A DNA stretch of 64,000 bases from Flavobacterium sediminis (GTDB taxonomy: Bacteria; Bacteroidota; Bacteroidia; Flavobacteriales; Flavobacteriaceae). The position numbers and the translations under genes are program-made. The notes beneath the pieces were generated by a model. It saw nothing but the letters and a program-made list of their open reading frames with translations, was not told where the DNA came from and did no database searches. Below, piece by piece: positions 27,135 through 36,532 of the stretch (positions are counted from its first letter, which is position 1; each line of letters begins with the position of its first letter). The stretch is taken from assembly GCF_003148385.1 (NCBI RefSeq), contig NZ_CP029463.1, forward strand, positions 310,001 to 374,000, in the 5' to 3' direction.

Positions 27135-28613
27135 ACGCTTCTAATTTTAATATTTCTGAGGTCATACTCCTTACTTTTTCAAAAAGCTCCGTACTATTGT
27201 TGAGCGATTGTCCATAGGAAGGAATCATCTCTTTTATTTTAGTTTGCCATTCCTCTGTTTTCATTTTTTCGGCGAAACAGCGATCCAGTAATTCCAGCAT
27301 AATCGAAACTGTTGTGGAAGCTCCCGGCGAAGCTCCTAACAAAGCTGCGATAGAACAATCGGCCGCACTTACAATCTCTGTTCCGAATTGAAGAATACCT
27401 TTTCCGTTTGTATCTTTCTTAATAATCTGAACCCGAACTCCTGCTTCCTGTAACATCCAGTCTTTCCCGTCAGCTTTAGGAAAATATTCTCTCAAGGCTT
27501 CTACCCTGTCTTCCTGCGATTGAGTTACCTGTCCGATAAGATATTTAGTCAAAGGAATATTTTTCATTCCGGCTCCCAGCATCGGAGAAATATTACTTGT
27601 TCGGATCGATTTGAATAAATCGCTATAAGAACCGTTTTTCAGAAATTTAGTCGTAAATCCGGCATACGGTCCGAACAACAGCTCTTGTTTCCCGTCTATC
27701 ATGCGCGTATCTAAATGCGGAACTGACATTGGCGGAGCGCCAACAGCTGCTTTTCCGTATACTTTTGCATGGTGTTTTTCGATCACTTCCGGATTTGTAC
27801 AACGCAACCATTGACCGCTTACCGGAAAACCTCCGAAACCTTTTCCTTCTTCAATATTAGATTTCTCTAATAAAGGTAAGGCTCCTCCTCCGGCTCCTAA
27901 AAACACAAATTTTGCGGTTACTTTTCGTTTCTTACCGGAATTCAGATCTTTTACTTCAACAGTCCAGGTTCCTTCTTTGGTTTTATCCAGATTCAATACT
28001 TCATGTTTCAGATGCATTTTAACGCCTGACTGCGCTTTAAGGTATTCAAACAAGGCACGAGTAAGATTTCCGAAATTCACATCTGTTCCCCTGTCCATGT
28101 AAGTTGCTGCAATTTTCTCATCTTCTTTTCTACCCTCCATTACCAGTGGTATCCAAGATTTAATTTCATCTGCAGCTGTAGAGAATTTCATTCCTTTGAA
28201 AAGGTTATTCTCTGTTAATTTTTCATGTCTTTTCTTTAGAAAATTCACATTATCTTCTCCCCATACGAAACTAACATGAGGGTTGTTCTAATAAAATTTT
28301 CAGGAGAAGCAACTAAGTTTTTTTTGACTAAATAAGCCCAGAACTGTCTGGAAACTTCAAATTGTTCGGCTATTTTAACAGCCTTGGAAATGTCAACACT
28401 TCCATCGCTTTTTTCTGGTGTGTAATTTAATTCACAAAAAGCGGAATGTCCGGTACCGGCGTTGTTCCAAGCATCGGAACTTTCAATTGATGCGGTGTCT
28501 AATTTTTCAAAAATTTCAATTGTAGTATTTGGATCTAGCTCTTTTAAAAATGTCCCCAATGTAGCACTCATGATACCAGAACCCACTAGTACTACATCTG
28601 CATCTATATTCAT
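27133..28613 (-). pseudogene. mqo: Malate:quinone oxidoreductase, frame broken once
   Basis: FAD-dependent membrane-associated enzyme that oxidises malate to oxaloacetate and reduces quinone in the TCA cycle. Two overlapping frames form one protein. Residues 1-122 (28613-28245) hold the FAD loop [13 protein letters not shown] and end SYGEKIM. The rest (from 28248) begins at a GTG and continues with NFLKKRHEKL. Adding one C to the CCC at 28280-28282 (minus strand) restores [16 protein letters not shown] and a 493-residue protein of normal length. All other regions look intact, so a sequencing error or a very recent mutation is likely. Confidence 0.88.
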
Positions 28614-28823
28614 GTTAATTTTGATTTAAAGGATTTCTACTGCAAATATATTAGTTAGTTATTGAAAAATTATAACCTTTTCGCAAAAATCGATTAAAAT
28701 AATGCAACAAATTTTAAATTTATCCAAAACAGCCATACTATTTTAAGAGGTTGTGATAGAAGAATATTCATTTTTTTCACAAAATAGCCTTTGAAACCAA
28801 AATTTTATCTGTAAAAAAGATTA

Positions 28824-28831
28824 TATCTTTG
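28824..28831 (+). promoter_or_regulatory. Promoter -7 element (TATCTTTG) of dapD
   Basis: An exact TAnnTTTG match followed by GCAC, 16 bases before the dapD ATG. This is the typical short leader of flavobacterial genes. Confidence 0.6.
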
Positions 28832-28847
28832 CACAAAAATTAAAAAA

Positions 28848-29669
28848 ATGCAAGCGATACAAACTATTATAGAGCAGGCTTGGGAAGACCGTTCCCTATT
28901 ACAAAACGAGAATACACAGAAGACTATCAGAGAAGTGATTGAATTGCTAGACAACGGGACACTTCGTGTTGCTGAACCTACAGCTACAGAAAAAGGTTGG
29001 CAAGTAAACGAATGGGTAAAGAAAGCCGTTGTTTTATATTTTCCTATTCAAAAGATGGAGACTCTCGAAGCCGGAATTTTTGAGTATCACGATAAAATGC
29101 CTTTAAAAAGAGGATATGCTGAGAAAGGGATTCGTGTAGTTCCTAATGCAGTGGCTCGTCACGGGGCTTATATTTCTTCCGGAGTAATCATGATGCCTAG
29201 TTATGTTAATATCGGGGCTTATGTTGATGCGGGAACTATGGTTGACACTTGGGCTACCGTGGGAAGTTGTGCTCAGATCGGGAAAGACGTTCACTTAAGT
29301 GGTGGTGTTGGAATCGGTGGTGTATTGGAACCGTTACAAGCAGCTCCTGTAATCATTGAAGATGGTGCTTTTTTAGGATCAAGAAGTATTGTTGTTGAAG
29401 GTGTAAGAGTGGAAAAAGAAGCCGTTTTAGGTGCTAATGTTGTACTGACCGCTTCCACTAAAATTATTGACGTTACCGGTAATGAACCGGTTGAATATAA
29501 GGGAATTGTTCCGGCACGTTCTGTCGTTATTCCGGGAAGTTATACCAAAAAATTTCCTGCCGGTGACTATCAGGTTCCTTGTGCTTTAATCATTGGTAAA
29601 AGAAAAGCTTCAACCGATCTGAAAACATCTCTGAACGATGCTTTAAGAGAATACAATGTAGCCGTTTAA
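28848..29669 (+). CDS. dapD: Tetrahydrodipicolinate N-succinyltransferase
   Basis: Succinylates tetrahydrodipicolinate in the lysine/diaminopimelate pathway, using succinyl-CoA. It has 273 residues: an N-terminal helical domain (WEDRSLLQNENTQ) and a left-handed beta-helix of hexapeptide repeats (about 105-230) with GAYVDAGTMVDTWATVGS. Length and motifs are normal. lysA of the same pathway lies at 60.2 kb. A strong bidirectional terminator follows. Confidence 0.95.
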   Translation: MQAIQTIIEQAWEDRSLLQNENTQKTIREVIELLDNGTLRVAEPTATEKGWQVNEWVKKAVVLYFPIQKMETLEAGIFEYHDKMPLKRGYAEKGIRVVPNAVARHGAYISSGVIMMPSYVNIGAYVDAGTMVDTWATVGSCAQIGKDVHLSGGVGIGGVLEPLQAAPVIIEDGAFLGSRSIVVEGVRVEKEAVLGANVVLTASTKIIDVTGNEPVEYKGIVPARSVVIPGSYTKKFPAGDYQVPCALIIGKRKASTDLKTSLNDALREYNVAV

Positions 29670-29676
29670 AATAAAT

Positions 29677-29714
29677 AAAAAAAAGGATTCAATTGAAATT
29701 GAATCCTTTTTTTT
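29677..29714. terminator. Bidirectional terminator between dapD and the LPS kinase gene
   Basis: AAAAAAAAGGATTCAATT and its exact complement form an 18-bp perfect stem with a two-base centre. It ends in eight T on each strand, between convergent genes. Confidence 0.9.
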
Positions 29715-29716
29715 AT

Positions 29717-30475
29717 TTAGAATATTCCTTTCAACTTTCTTTTTAAGTACTTTTTTCTGTAAATTTTCTTTTTAAAACTATTGGTTTTCTTTAACAGCTC
29801 AGCTGATAGTTCTGTTGCTGACAAACCACTTAGTTGTTCATACTTTTTTGAGATCAGACGAATCATATCCTTAGAGAACCAAAGTTTTTTCAGGTTATTC
29901 ATTCTGTCTTCAAGAGACATTTTCTGAAATTTCATTCTATTAAGGTCTATCAGATAGAATTTATAATGATCTCCGTCTTTAACAATTAAAGTATTTCCCG
30001 GCGAATGATCTAAAAAATTCACATCTGCTTCATGCAGTTTAAATGAAAACTCCGTAAAACCTTCTAAAACTTTCTCTCTGTCCGGAAATAACGGGTCGTG
30101 AATAATTTCCCTGATAGTAAAATCATACCGGATCAATTCGCAAACATAGTAGCATTCAGATAATAGTCCCAAAGCGTTCCTCACCTCAACATAAGCATAA
30201 GGCTTAGGCGTCAGAATTCCGTGTTCTAATAGGTATGCTGCATATTCAAAAGAACGTTTTGCTTTATTTTCCCGGAAGTACGTATAAATAATTGCTTTAA
30301 GAAAATTTAATCTTTTAAATTGCTTGATTGTAACTGCCGCACCATTATACGAAGCTTTTTTAATTACATTTCTTTTTCCCTCAACTAAAACATCTTTATT
30401 TGCCGGAAGATCTGTAATCAATTGTTTTATAATACTTTGATCAATAGTATGATTCGTATAAATGCGTATGTTCAC
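29717..30475 (-). CDS. Lipopolysaccharide core kinase (WaaP/Kdo-kinase/InaA-like)
   Basis: A 252-residue protein-kinase-fold enzyme of the Kdo/WaaP group that phosphorylates sugars of the LPS inner core. It has ITIKQFKRLN around the ATP-binding lysine, the catalytic loop FLDHSPGNTLI, and the metal-binding DLNRM. I choose GTG 30475 (NIRIYTNHT); a TTG start 54 bases upstream would add 18 residues and run into the promoter area of the divergent gene. It is the left edge of the surface-glycan locus. Confidence 0.82.
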   Translation of the reverse strand: MNIRIYTNHTIDQSIIKQLITDLPANKDVLVEGKRNVIKKASYNGAAVTIKQFKRLNFLKAIIYTYFRENKAKRSFEYAAYLLEHGILTPKPYAYVEVRNALGLLSECYYVCELIRYDFTIREIIHDPLFPDREKVLEGFTEFSFKLHEADVNFLDHSPGNTLIVKDGDHYKFYLIDLNRMKFQKMSLEDRMNNLKKLWFSKDMIRLISKKYEQLSGLSATELSAELLKKTNSFKKKIYRKKYLKRKLKGIF

Positions 30476-30543
30476 AAATGTTGAATTAAATTTTGGCTTA
30501 AAAGTATAAAAAATAGTACTTTGCACCAAGAAATTATTTTATC

Positions 30544-31599
30544 ATGAAAGTTTTAATCATCCAAAATAAAAGGATTGGCGATGTTTTGATCAGCTCTATA
30601 ATTGCAAATAATTATAAAAGGATACACCCAGATGCTGAAATTCATTTCATGGCTTATGATTTTACTACCGGTGTCCTTGAACACAATCCCAATATAGATA
30701 AAATAATTCCTATTGAAGAAAAAAAATTAAAGAATTTAAAGAACCTCTTTCTTTTTATCGGTCAGATACGAAAAGAAAAATACGATATCATTTTTGACCC
30801 TTATTCAAAAACGCAAAGCCGATTGATCTGTAAATTTGGCGGTGCCAGAATAACCATCGGGAATAAGAGTCGGAAAAAAATGGGAAATCTCGGATTCTAT
30901 ACTCATCCTGTAGAGCATCTTAAAGAGAAAAGTCATAATAGCGGAAAAGCTATTGAAGACAGAATTGAGTTAATTAAGCAAATTGAACCTAATGCTGAAT
31001 TTGACTATTACCCTAAACTTTTCTTATCAGAAGCTGAGAAAAACAAAAAATGGTTTGATGCTAACGGAAAGAAAACAGTTATTTTAGGCGTCTTAGGCAG
31101 CACACCGCAAAAATCAATGCCTTATGATTATGTTGCCGCAATCTGTGATTTTCTGGTTAAGCAATATGATATCAATATTATTTTTAATTACGCTCCCAAA
31201 CAAAAAGAAGAAGCTTTAAAAATATACAATTTATGCGAACATAAGGAAAACATACTGATTGATCTTTATGCGCAATCCATTCGTGATTTTATCACTCTAA
31301 TGTACCAATGCGATGTTTTTATCGGTAATGAAGGTGGTGCCGTTCATATCGCTAAGGCTCTAAACAAACCTACTTTTACTATTTTCTCTCCTTATGTCAA
31401 TAAAGATCACTGGGCTAGTTTTGAAGATGGCAAGTTACATGCTTCCGTCCATCTGTTAGAAGAAAAACCGGAATTGTATTCTGCTTTTACGTTTGCAGAG
31501 CGCAAAAAAATAGAGGCTAATCCTAGTATCATGTATAGAGAACTAACCCCTGAAATCATTATCCCGAAGATGGAAAGCTTTTTAGCAAACAAATTATGA
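30544..31599 (+). CDS. Glycosyltransferase family 9 (heptosyltransferase-like)
   Basis: A 351-residue GT-B enzyme. The N-terminal RIGDVLISSIIANNY (about 11-25) and the C-terminal nucleotide-sugar site VFIGNEGGAVHIAKAL mark ADP-heptose:LPS transferase relatives. Flavobacterial cores may use another sugar, so the donor is uncertain. Divergent from the kinase gene with a near-consensus TACTTTGC upstream. Its end overlaps the next, convergent gene by six bases. Confidence 0.87.
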   Translation: MKVLIIQNKRIGDVLISSIIANNYKRIHPDAEIHFMAYDFTTGVLEHNPNIDKIIPIEEKKLKNLKNLFLFIGQIRKEKYDIIFDPYSKTQSRLICKFGGARITIGNKSRKKMGNLGFYTHPVEHLKEKSHNSGKAIEDRIELIKQIEPNAEFDYYPKLFLSEAEKNKKWFDANGKKTVILGVLGSTPQKSMPYDYVAAICDFLVKQYDINIIFNYAPKQKEEALKIYNLCEHKENILIDLYAQSIRDFITLMYQCDVFIGNEGGAVHIAKALNKPTFTIFSPYVNKDHWASFEDGKLHASVHLLEEKPELYSAFTFAERKKIEANPSIMYRELTPEIIIPKMESFLANKL

Positions 31600-32412
31600 T
31601 TTTACAATCCCGTAAGGTGTCCACTTTTTCTTTTCGGTACGCGTTTCTTTTCTGATATTTTTATTTTTATCAATAGATTCTTTGGTAGCGTAACCTCTCG
31701 GGTGGTCTAAGTGCAAACAAACAGTGCTGTAGCGGATTTGTTTGGGTTTAATCCCGTAATTCACCAAACGTTCGCCTAACTCTCTGTCTTGTCCTCCGTA
31801 CTGCATTCGTTCGTCAAAACCGTTAATTGCTACAATATCTCTTTTCCAACCTGATGAATTGTGACCGTTCCAACTTGGCGTTGTAGGTGTCAAAAAATTT
31901 AAAATATCACTGAACCAGCCTTTAGCATATACTTTTAAATTTTTAAAAGAGGTTTTCATACCATGTTTCTTCAACCAGAACAAATCAAAACACCTATTGG
32001 AGTAAATGTCACCTTTGGTAATCATTTTGGAAAGGTTCATCGGTAATTTATGATATCCTCCGGATAAAAAATGATTTTCTTCTCTGTATTTAATGTGCTG
32101 CTCTACAAAATCAGGTCTTGGAATGCAGTCTCCGTCCGACATTAAAATGTAGTCTGTGGTACAAGCTTCGATCGCTTTATTTAATATCTGTGATTTTTGA
32201 AAACCGTTGTCCTCGTGCCAAACATGGATTATAGGGTAAAAAACCTCTTTCTTCATCTGTTCAATCAAATCAAAAGTAGGCTGTTTAGATCCATCGTCCG
32301 CAAGAATCAATTCAAAGTTCCTATAGTTTTGAGTATTATAGCCCCACAACACTTTTTGCAACCATTCCGGTGAATTATATGTACTGATAATTACAGAAAT
32401 TTCTTTTTTCAT
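31594..32412 (-). CDS. Glycosyltransferase family 2 (GT2), paralogue of 34736 gene
   Basis: A 272-residue GT-A enzyme. It has the N-terminal VIISTYNSPEWL, the metal-binding Asp-Gly-Asp at 93-95 (MSDGDC) and a C-terminal galactosyltransferase-like segment with GGQDRELGERLVNYG (about 213-227). HVWHEDNGFQK closely matches HVWQEDNGFQK in the GT2 at 34736, so the two are paralogues. It is likely to add a sugar to the LPS core. It ends tail to tail with the GT9 gene. Confidence 0.87.
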   Translation of the reverse strand: MKKEISVIISTYNSPEWLQKVLWGYNTQNYRNFELILADDGSKQPTFDLIEQMKKEVFYPIIHVWHEDNGFQKSQILNKAIEACTTDYILMSDGDCIPRPDFVEQHIKYREENHFLSGGYHKLPMNLSKMITKGDIYSNRCFDLFWLKKHGMKTSFKNLKVYAKGWFSDILNFLTPTTPSWNGHNSSGWKRDIVAINGFDERMQYGGQDRELGERLVNYGIKPKQIRYSTVCLHLDHPRGYATKESIDKNKNIRKETRTEKKKWTPYGIVKS

Positions 32413-32466
32413 AGGGCAAATTTACTTCATTTTTTTAAATTTGCTTACTTATTTGAAAAACTAATT

Positions 32467-33204
32467 ATGCCAACGTTAAGCGTTATCATCCCTACCTATA
32501 ATGAAATTGACTATCTGGAAGATGCTATCCGGTCAGTTGATTTTGCGGATGAAATTATTGTGATAGATTCTTATAGCACAGACGGTACGGCTGAATTAGC
32601 AGAAGAATTAGGCTGTAAAGTTCTAAAACGAAAATTTGACAACTTTTCTAACCAGAAGAACTTCGCTTTAATTCAGGTTAAAAGTGACTGGATCTTATTT
32701 ATTGATGCAGATGAAAGGGTAACTCAAAGGTTAAAAGCAGAGATCCTTAAAGCCATTGAATCACGCAGGTATGATGGATACAAAATCAATTTTCCTCATT
32801 TCTATATGAACCGTTTTTTATACCACAAAGTAGACAGAGTTTTACGATTGGTTAAAAATAACGGTGTTTCGTTTTCCGGTGATGTTCATGAAAAACTTCA
32901 TGTTGAAGGAGAAATAGGTATCTTAAAAAATTTTATGCTCCATTATACCTATAAAGGGTTAAACCATTTTTTACAAAAAAAGGATTCGTATGCCTGGTTT
33001 CAGGCTAATATGGAAACTAAAAAAGGAAAGAAAGCCTCTACTTTTAAATTGATCTTCAAGCCATTTTACCGCTTTTTTTCATCTTTTATTTTGAAAAGAG
33101 GTTTTTTAGATGGCGTTCCCGGCTTAGCTATTGCCAGTATTAACGCCTACGGAGTTTTTTCCAGATATGCTAAAATGTATCTGATCAAAAAAGGTTTAAA
33201 ATAA
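32467..33204 (+). CDS. Glycosyltransferase family 2, WaaE/KdtX-like
   Basis: A 245-residue GT-A enzyme resembling LPS core beta-1,4-glucosyltransferases. It has VIIPTYNEIDYL (6-17), metal-binding Asp-Ala-Asp at 80-82 in LFIDADERV, and a C-terminal amphipathic tail (GVPGLAIASINAYGVFSRYAK) that probably docks on the membrane. Its end overlaps the next, convergent gene by nine bases. It is a likely relative of the degenerate protein at 33978. Confidence 0.87.
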   Translation: MPTLSVIIPTYNEIDYLEDAIRSVDFADEIIVIDSYSTDGTAELAEELGCKVLKRKFDNFSNQKNFALIQVKSDWILFIDADERVTQRLKAEILKAIESRRYDGYKINFPHFYMNRFLYHKVDRVLRLVKNNGVSFSGDVHEKLHVEGEIGILKNFMLHYTYKGLNHFLQKKDSYAWFQANMETKKGKKASTFKLIFKPFYRFFSSFILKRGFLDGVPGLAIASINAYGVFSRYAKMYLIKKGLK

Positions 33205-33909
33205 TTTTATTCTTCCGAAAAGCAATTTTATCCTGAATATCAGAAGATTATCTTCTCCTTTTACATCAACTCTTTTAATCAGATAAGGTTCTTTAAAAGG
33301 AAACCTATTGATCTTGTTTCCGATTCTTAATCCGAACAATATCCCGCTTTCTTTTAAAACTGTTTTAAACTCCTTGAACTTTTGTACCTCTTTAGGATAA
33401 CTTCCATAGGGATATGCAATGGCCGGCACTACTTCGAGTTGATTGTCTTTTATAAATTGGTTTGATCGTTCTAAATCTGTTTTAGCTTCAAGGATTGATA
33501 ACGCTTTAAACCTTTTATGTTCGAAAGAATGATGCCCTAATTCAATAAGATCAGCCGGTAAAGATTTAAGTTGCTCAACAGTCATGATCTTTTCGGTACC
33601 GGAATTCCACAGATCTGACTTTCCAACATAAGCAAACGGTATAAAGAATGTTGCTTTAAAATTATACTTTTGAAGTAAAGGAAGTGCTATTTCCAATTGG
33701 TTTACCGTTACATCATCAAAAGTTAAAATAATACTTTTTTCCGGCAAATCCTTATTTGCTATTATATCCTTAAAATGCAGTCCTTTGTAGTTCTTTTTTA
33801 CCAAATATTGTAATTGGGATTCAAAAAGATCTGCATGAATTGTCAGCCCACTCCCCTTCTCTTTAATGGTCGTGAAATTGTGATACATTAAGACCGGTAG
33901 CTTCTTCAT
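33196..33909 (-). CDS. Polysaccharide deacetylase (NodB-like)
   Basis: A 237-residue carbohydrate esterase family 4 protein with MYHNF at the N-terminus. The catalytic/metal motifs are TFDDV (general base and ligand Asp), LGHHSFEH (His ligands) and AYPYGSY. No signal peptide is evident, so a cytoplasmic or membrane-surface role on an LPS precursor is possible. It sits inside the glycan locus and probably removes an acetyl group from an amino sugar. Confidence 0.85.
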   Translation of the reverse strand: MKKLPVLMYHNFTTIKEKGSGLTIHADLFESQLQYLVKKNYKGLHFKDIIANKDLPEKSIILTFDDVTVNQLEIALPLLQKYNFKATFFIPFAYVGKSDLWNSGTEKIMTVEQLKSLPADLIELGHHSFEHKRFKALSILEAKTDLERSNQFIKDNQLEVVPAIAYPYGSYPKEVQKFKEFKTVLKESGILFGLRIGNKINRFPFKEPYLIKRVDVKGEDNLLIFRIKLLFGRIKLF

Positions 33910-33977
33910 ATTTTTGCAATAATTGCAAAAGTACTCATTATTTTACTAAATTTGTTTTCATTTTAATAAAAAAACAG

Positions 33978-34718
33978 TTGAAAAACAAGGTAGCCTTAAT
34001 TACATTCCAATACCATCAAAATATTAATTTTGAGCCGCTTATCAACTCATTAAATGATTTTATCTCTGAAATTTTTATACTTTCATTTGATAATAGCGAT
34101 ATAAAATCTACCTCTCGGGAGGTTACATTTTTAGACTGTACTGATTTTGATTTAGAAATTAGCTATAAAAAAATCTATAACTCATCTGATGCAGATTTTT
34201 TCCTGATTCTATCACCATTTGACAGAATTCATGATGACACTGTAACAGAATTTAAAACCTTTATAGACAAACGGCATCCTGATAAATGTTTAGCTTTTAA
34301 AAAGCAAATTGATTTCATTGATGGCTCCATAAACTACAGCAGTTTATCTAAAAAAACTATTCCTGTACTTTTCAGCAAGGAATATTTTAAAGCTTTCTTC
34401 ATTTCAGAGCAAAAGATTAAACCTGTCCTTTATACTTCTAAACAACTGATTAACTATCATCCTTATAATAATTTTGATCAATTCAACTCTCTACTTACCA
34501 TTGAAGCTCAAATAAATGCGATGCGCTCCTATAGATTAAGAAAAAAAAGTTATTTGATCAGGATATTAAATGAACCTTTTAAAGTATTTTTGTATGAACT
34601 TTTTTTTATGAAATGTATTTTTAATGGATTTAACGGCTTAATTTTGGCAAATCTATTAGCTTTTAAAAAGTTCAAAGAAGAATTATTTTTATGGATGAAG
34701 TATAGACATATAGATTAA
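33978..34718 (+). CDS. GT2-like protein lacking the DxD motif
   Basis: A 246-residue protein with a TTG start (TTG-AAA-AAC-AAG), the only start in frame ahead of the conserved part. Its layout follows the GT2 at 32467: a Rossmann-like N-terminal half and a C-terminal membrane-associated tail (FNGFNGLILANLLAFKKF). Where that protein has LFIDADERV, this one has LILSPFDRI, so both aspartates are lost. It may be an inactive partner, a pseudoenzyme, or a transferase using other residues. No frame break is seen. Confidence 0.65.
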   Translation: MKNKVALITFQYHQNINFEPLINSLNDFISEIFILSFDNSDIKSTSREVTFLDCTDFDLEISYKKIYNSSDADFFLILSPFDRIHDDTVTEFKTFIDKRHPDKCLAFKKQIDFIDGSINYSSLSKKTIPVLFSKEYFKAFFISEQKIKPVLYTSKQLINYHPYNNFDQFNSLLTIEAQINAMRSYRLRKKSYLIRILNEPFKVFLYELFFMKCIFNGFNGLILANLLAFKKFKEELFLWMKYRHID

Positions 34719-34735
34719 CTTTATTACATATTAAA

Positions 34736-35545
34736 ATGAACCTTTTCCCGAAATGCACATTAATTGCTTCTACTTATAACTGGCCAAGTGCCTTAGAATT
34801 ACTCCTGCTGAGTGTTTTAAGACAGAGCCATCTGCCGGATGAAGTAATAATTGCTGATGATGGTTCAAACGAAGATACTGTGCTTCTAATTCAAAAATTT
34901 CAAAAAAAATTCCCTGTCCCTTTACTACATGTCTGGCAAGAAGACAATGGCTTCCAAAAAGCTACTATTTTAAATAAAGCCATTGCTCAATCAAAATATG
35001 AATATATTATTCAGATTGACGGTGATATTATTATGCATCAGCATTTTATCAAAGACCACTTAACATACGCTCTTGATAATCATTATTTGTTCGGCTCCAG
35101 ATCTAATATCCAGGAAAAGGCACTCAATCGTGTACTTACCCACAAGATAATCGATTTTTCACCTTTTTCAAAAGGAATTAAAAAAAGAACAAGAACCATA
35201 CGGTTTCCTTTCCTAATGAACTTTATAAAAACAACTTCCAAAAGGTCAAAAAAATTACGGGGCTGTAATGTGTCTTTCTGGAAAAAAGATTTTATTGCTA
35301 TAAACGGCTATAATGAAAAGTTCAACGGTTGGGGAATGGAAGACTCTGAACTCATAGAAAGATTTCATAATGCAGGGATAAAAGGCAGAAGGCTTAAAAA
35401 TGTTGCTATAGCCTATCATATCTATCACAAAGAATTAAAAAAGGACAGAGTAACAATTAATCAGTCCATTGAGGATGAAACGGCTTTAAAAAAGATCAAA
35501 TTCACAGAAAAAGGGATTGATCAATATTTACAAGTAAAATTGTAG
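34736..35545 (+). CDS. Glycosyltransferase family 2, paralogue of 31594 gene
   Basis: A 269-residue GT-A enzyme with LIASTYNWPSALELL (9-23), Asp-Gly-Asp at 95-97 (QIDGDI), and the C-terminal acceptor segment FNGWGMEDSELIERF. The middle is shared with the GT2 at 31594 (EDNGFQK, ILNKAI). It follows the DxD-less protein by 17 bases and is probably cotranscribed. A membrane-proximal basic stretch (KKRTRTIRF) is present. Confidence 0.87.
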   Translation: MNLFPKCTLIASTYNWPSALELLLLSVLRQSHLPDEVIIADDGSNEDTVLLIQKFQKKFPVPLLHVWQEDNGFQKATILNKAIAQSKYEYIIQIDGDIIMHQHFIKDHLTYALDNHYLFGSRSNIQEKALNRVLTHKIIDFSPFSKGIKKRTRTIRFPFLMNFIKTTSKRSKKLRGCNVSFWKKDFIAINGYNEKFNGWGMEDSELIERFHNAGIKGRRLKNVAIAYHIYHKELKKDRVTINQSIEDETALKKIKFTEKGIDQYLQVKL

Positions 35546-35551
35546 AAAAAA

Positions 35552-36487
35552 TCAATTCAGTTTTTCTCCATTTAAAACTTTCTCGTATTGTTTTAAATAA
35601 TTTTCTGCCATTATCCTAGCACTAAAATTTTCTACAACATATTCGTGGCAGACTTTAGCCGAAAAAGAGGAGTTCTTAATCACATCTGCGATCTTATCGT
35701 AGTCATCACTTAAAAAACCGACTTCTGATTTTACCAATTCCGGCAAGGATCCCATTTCTGTTCCAAAAACCGGAGCTCCGGCATACATACTCTCAATTAT
35801 TGCCAATCCGAAAGGTTCGTGCCATTTTACAGGGAAAACCAAACCTTTTGACTCCTCAATAATGCTTATCTTTTTAGAATTATCTACGAAGTTCAAATAC
35901 TGAATCTTCGGATTTAAAGTATAAAAGGGTTTATTCTTAAAATTATACCATTCAAATCTTTTGCCTCCCATGACTAACAACTTTTCATTAGCCTTCAAAG
36001 CAATCTCACAAGCCCCTGCAAAGTTTTTAACTTTCCATCTCGCTTTACCTAAAAAGTGCAGGTATTTACGTTGTTTAGTAAGAGAAACTTCAGGATAATC
36101 TTCCCAGAGTAATCCGTTGTACACAAAAGTTTTCCCTCCATTTCTTTCTGCCTGATTCTTTGAAATATAAATTGTATACGGATTTATCTCATGCTCTTCC
36201 GGATTGTTTCCGTGTAATGTAAAAACAAAAGGGAAATTACAACTCTCATCGAGAAAAGAATTAAAATGAACAATATCAGTTTCTGCCGGAATTAATTCAT
36301 TAATAGATTTGTTCTCATCTAAAGGGATTACTCTTGCAAAATCACACTTAGACCCCGGAGGAGTTATAAATGTAACGTCGTGTCCCATTTTAGTTAGCTC
36401 ATAACCTAACCCCCAGATCACCCTTTCTGTTCCCCCATAATGAACGGCAGGAATAGGCAATCCTTTATTTACTATAACTATATTCAT
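35552..36487 (-). CDS. Glycosyltransferase family 4
   Basis: A 311-residue GT-B retaining enzyme. It has the N-terminal glycine-rich HYGGTERVIWGLGYEL (about 16-31) and the C-terminal E-x7-E motif in HEPFGLAIIESMYAG that binds the nucleotide sugar. The acceptor is unknown. It is convergent with the GT2 at 34736 (six bases between stops) and shares its strand with the broken GT2 gene upstream. Confidence 0.88.
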   Translation of the reverse strand: MNIVIVNKGLPIPAVHYGGTERVIWGLGYELTKMGHDVTFITPPGSKCDFARVIPLDENKSINELIPAETDIVHFNSFLDESCNFPFVFTLHGNNPEEHEINPYTIYISKNQAERNGGKTFVYNGLLWEDYPEVSLTKQRKYLHFLGKARWKVKNFAGACEIALKANEKLLVMGGKRFEWYNFKNKPFYTLNPKIQYLNFVDNSKKISIIEESKGLVFPVKWHEPFGLAIIESMYAGAPVFGTEMGSLPELVKSEVGFLSDDYDKIADVIKNSSFSAKVCHEYVVENFSARIMAENYLKQYEKVLNGEKLN

Positions 36488-36532
36488 TTGTTAGGTTCCT
36501 AATGCTTTTCAAATTCTATTTTTAAGGAGAAT

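Noticed and set aside
28245..28613. Treating the two mqo frames as two separate genes
   Set aside because: They are the N- and C-terminal parts of one well-known enzyme and join in frame with one added base.
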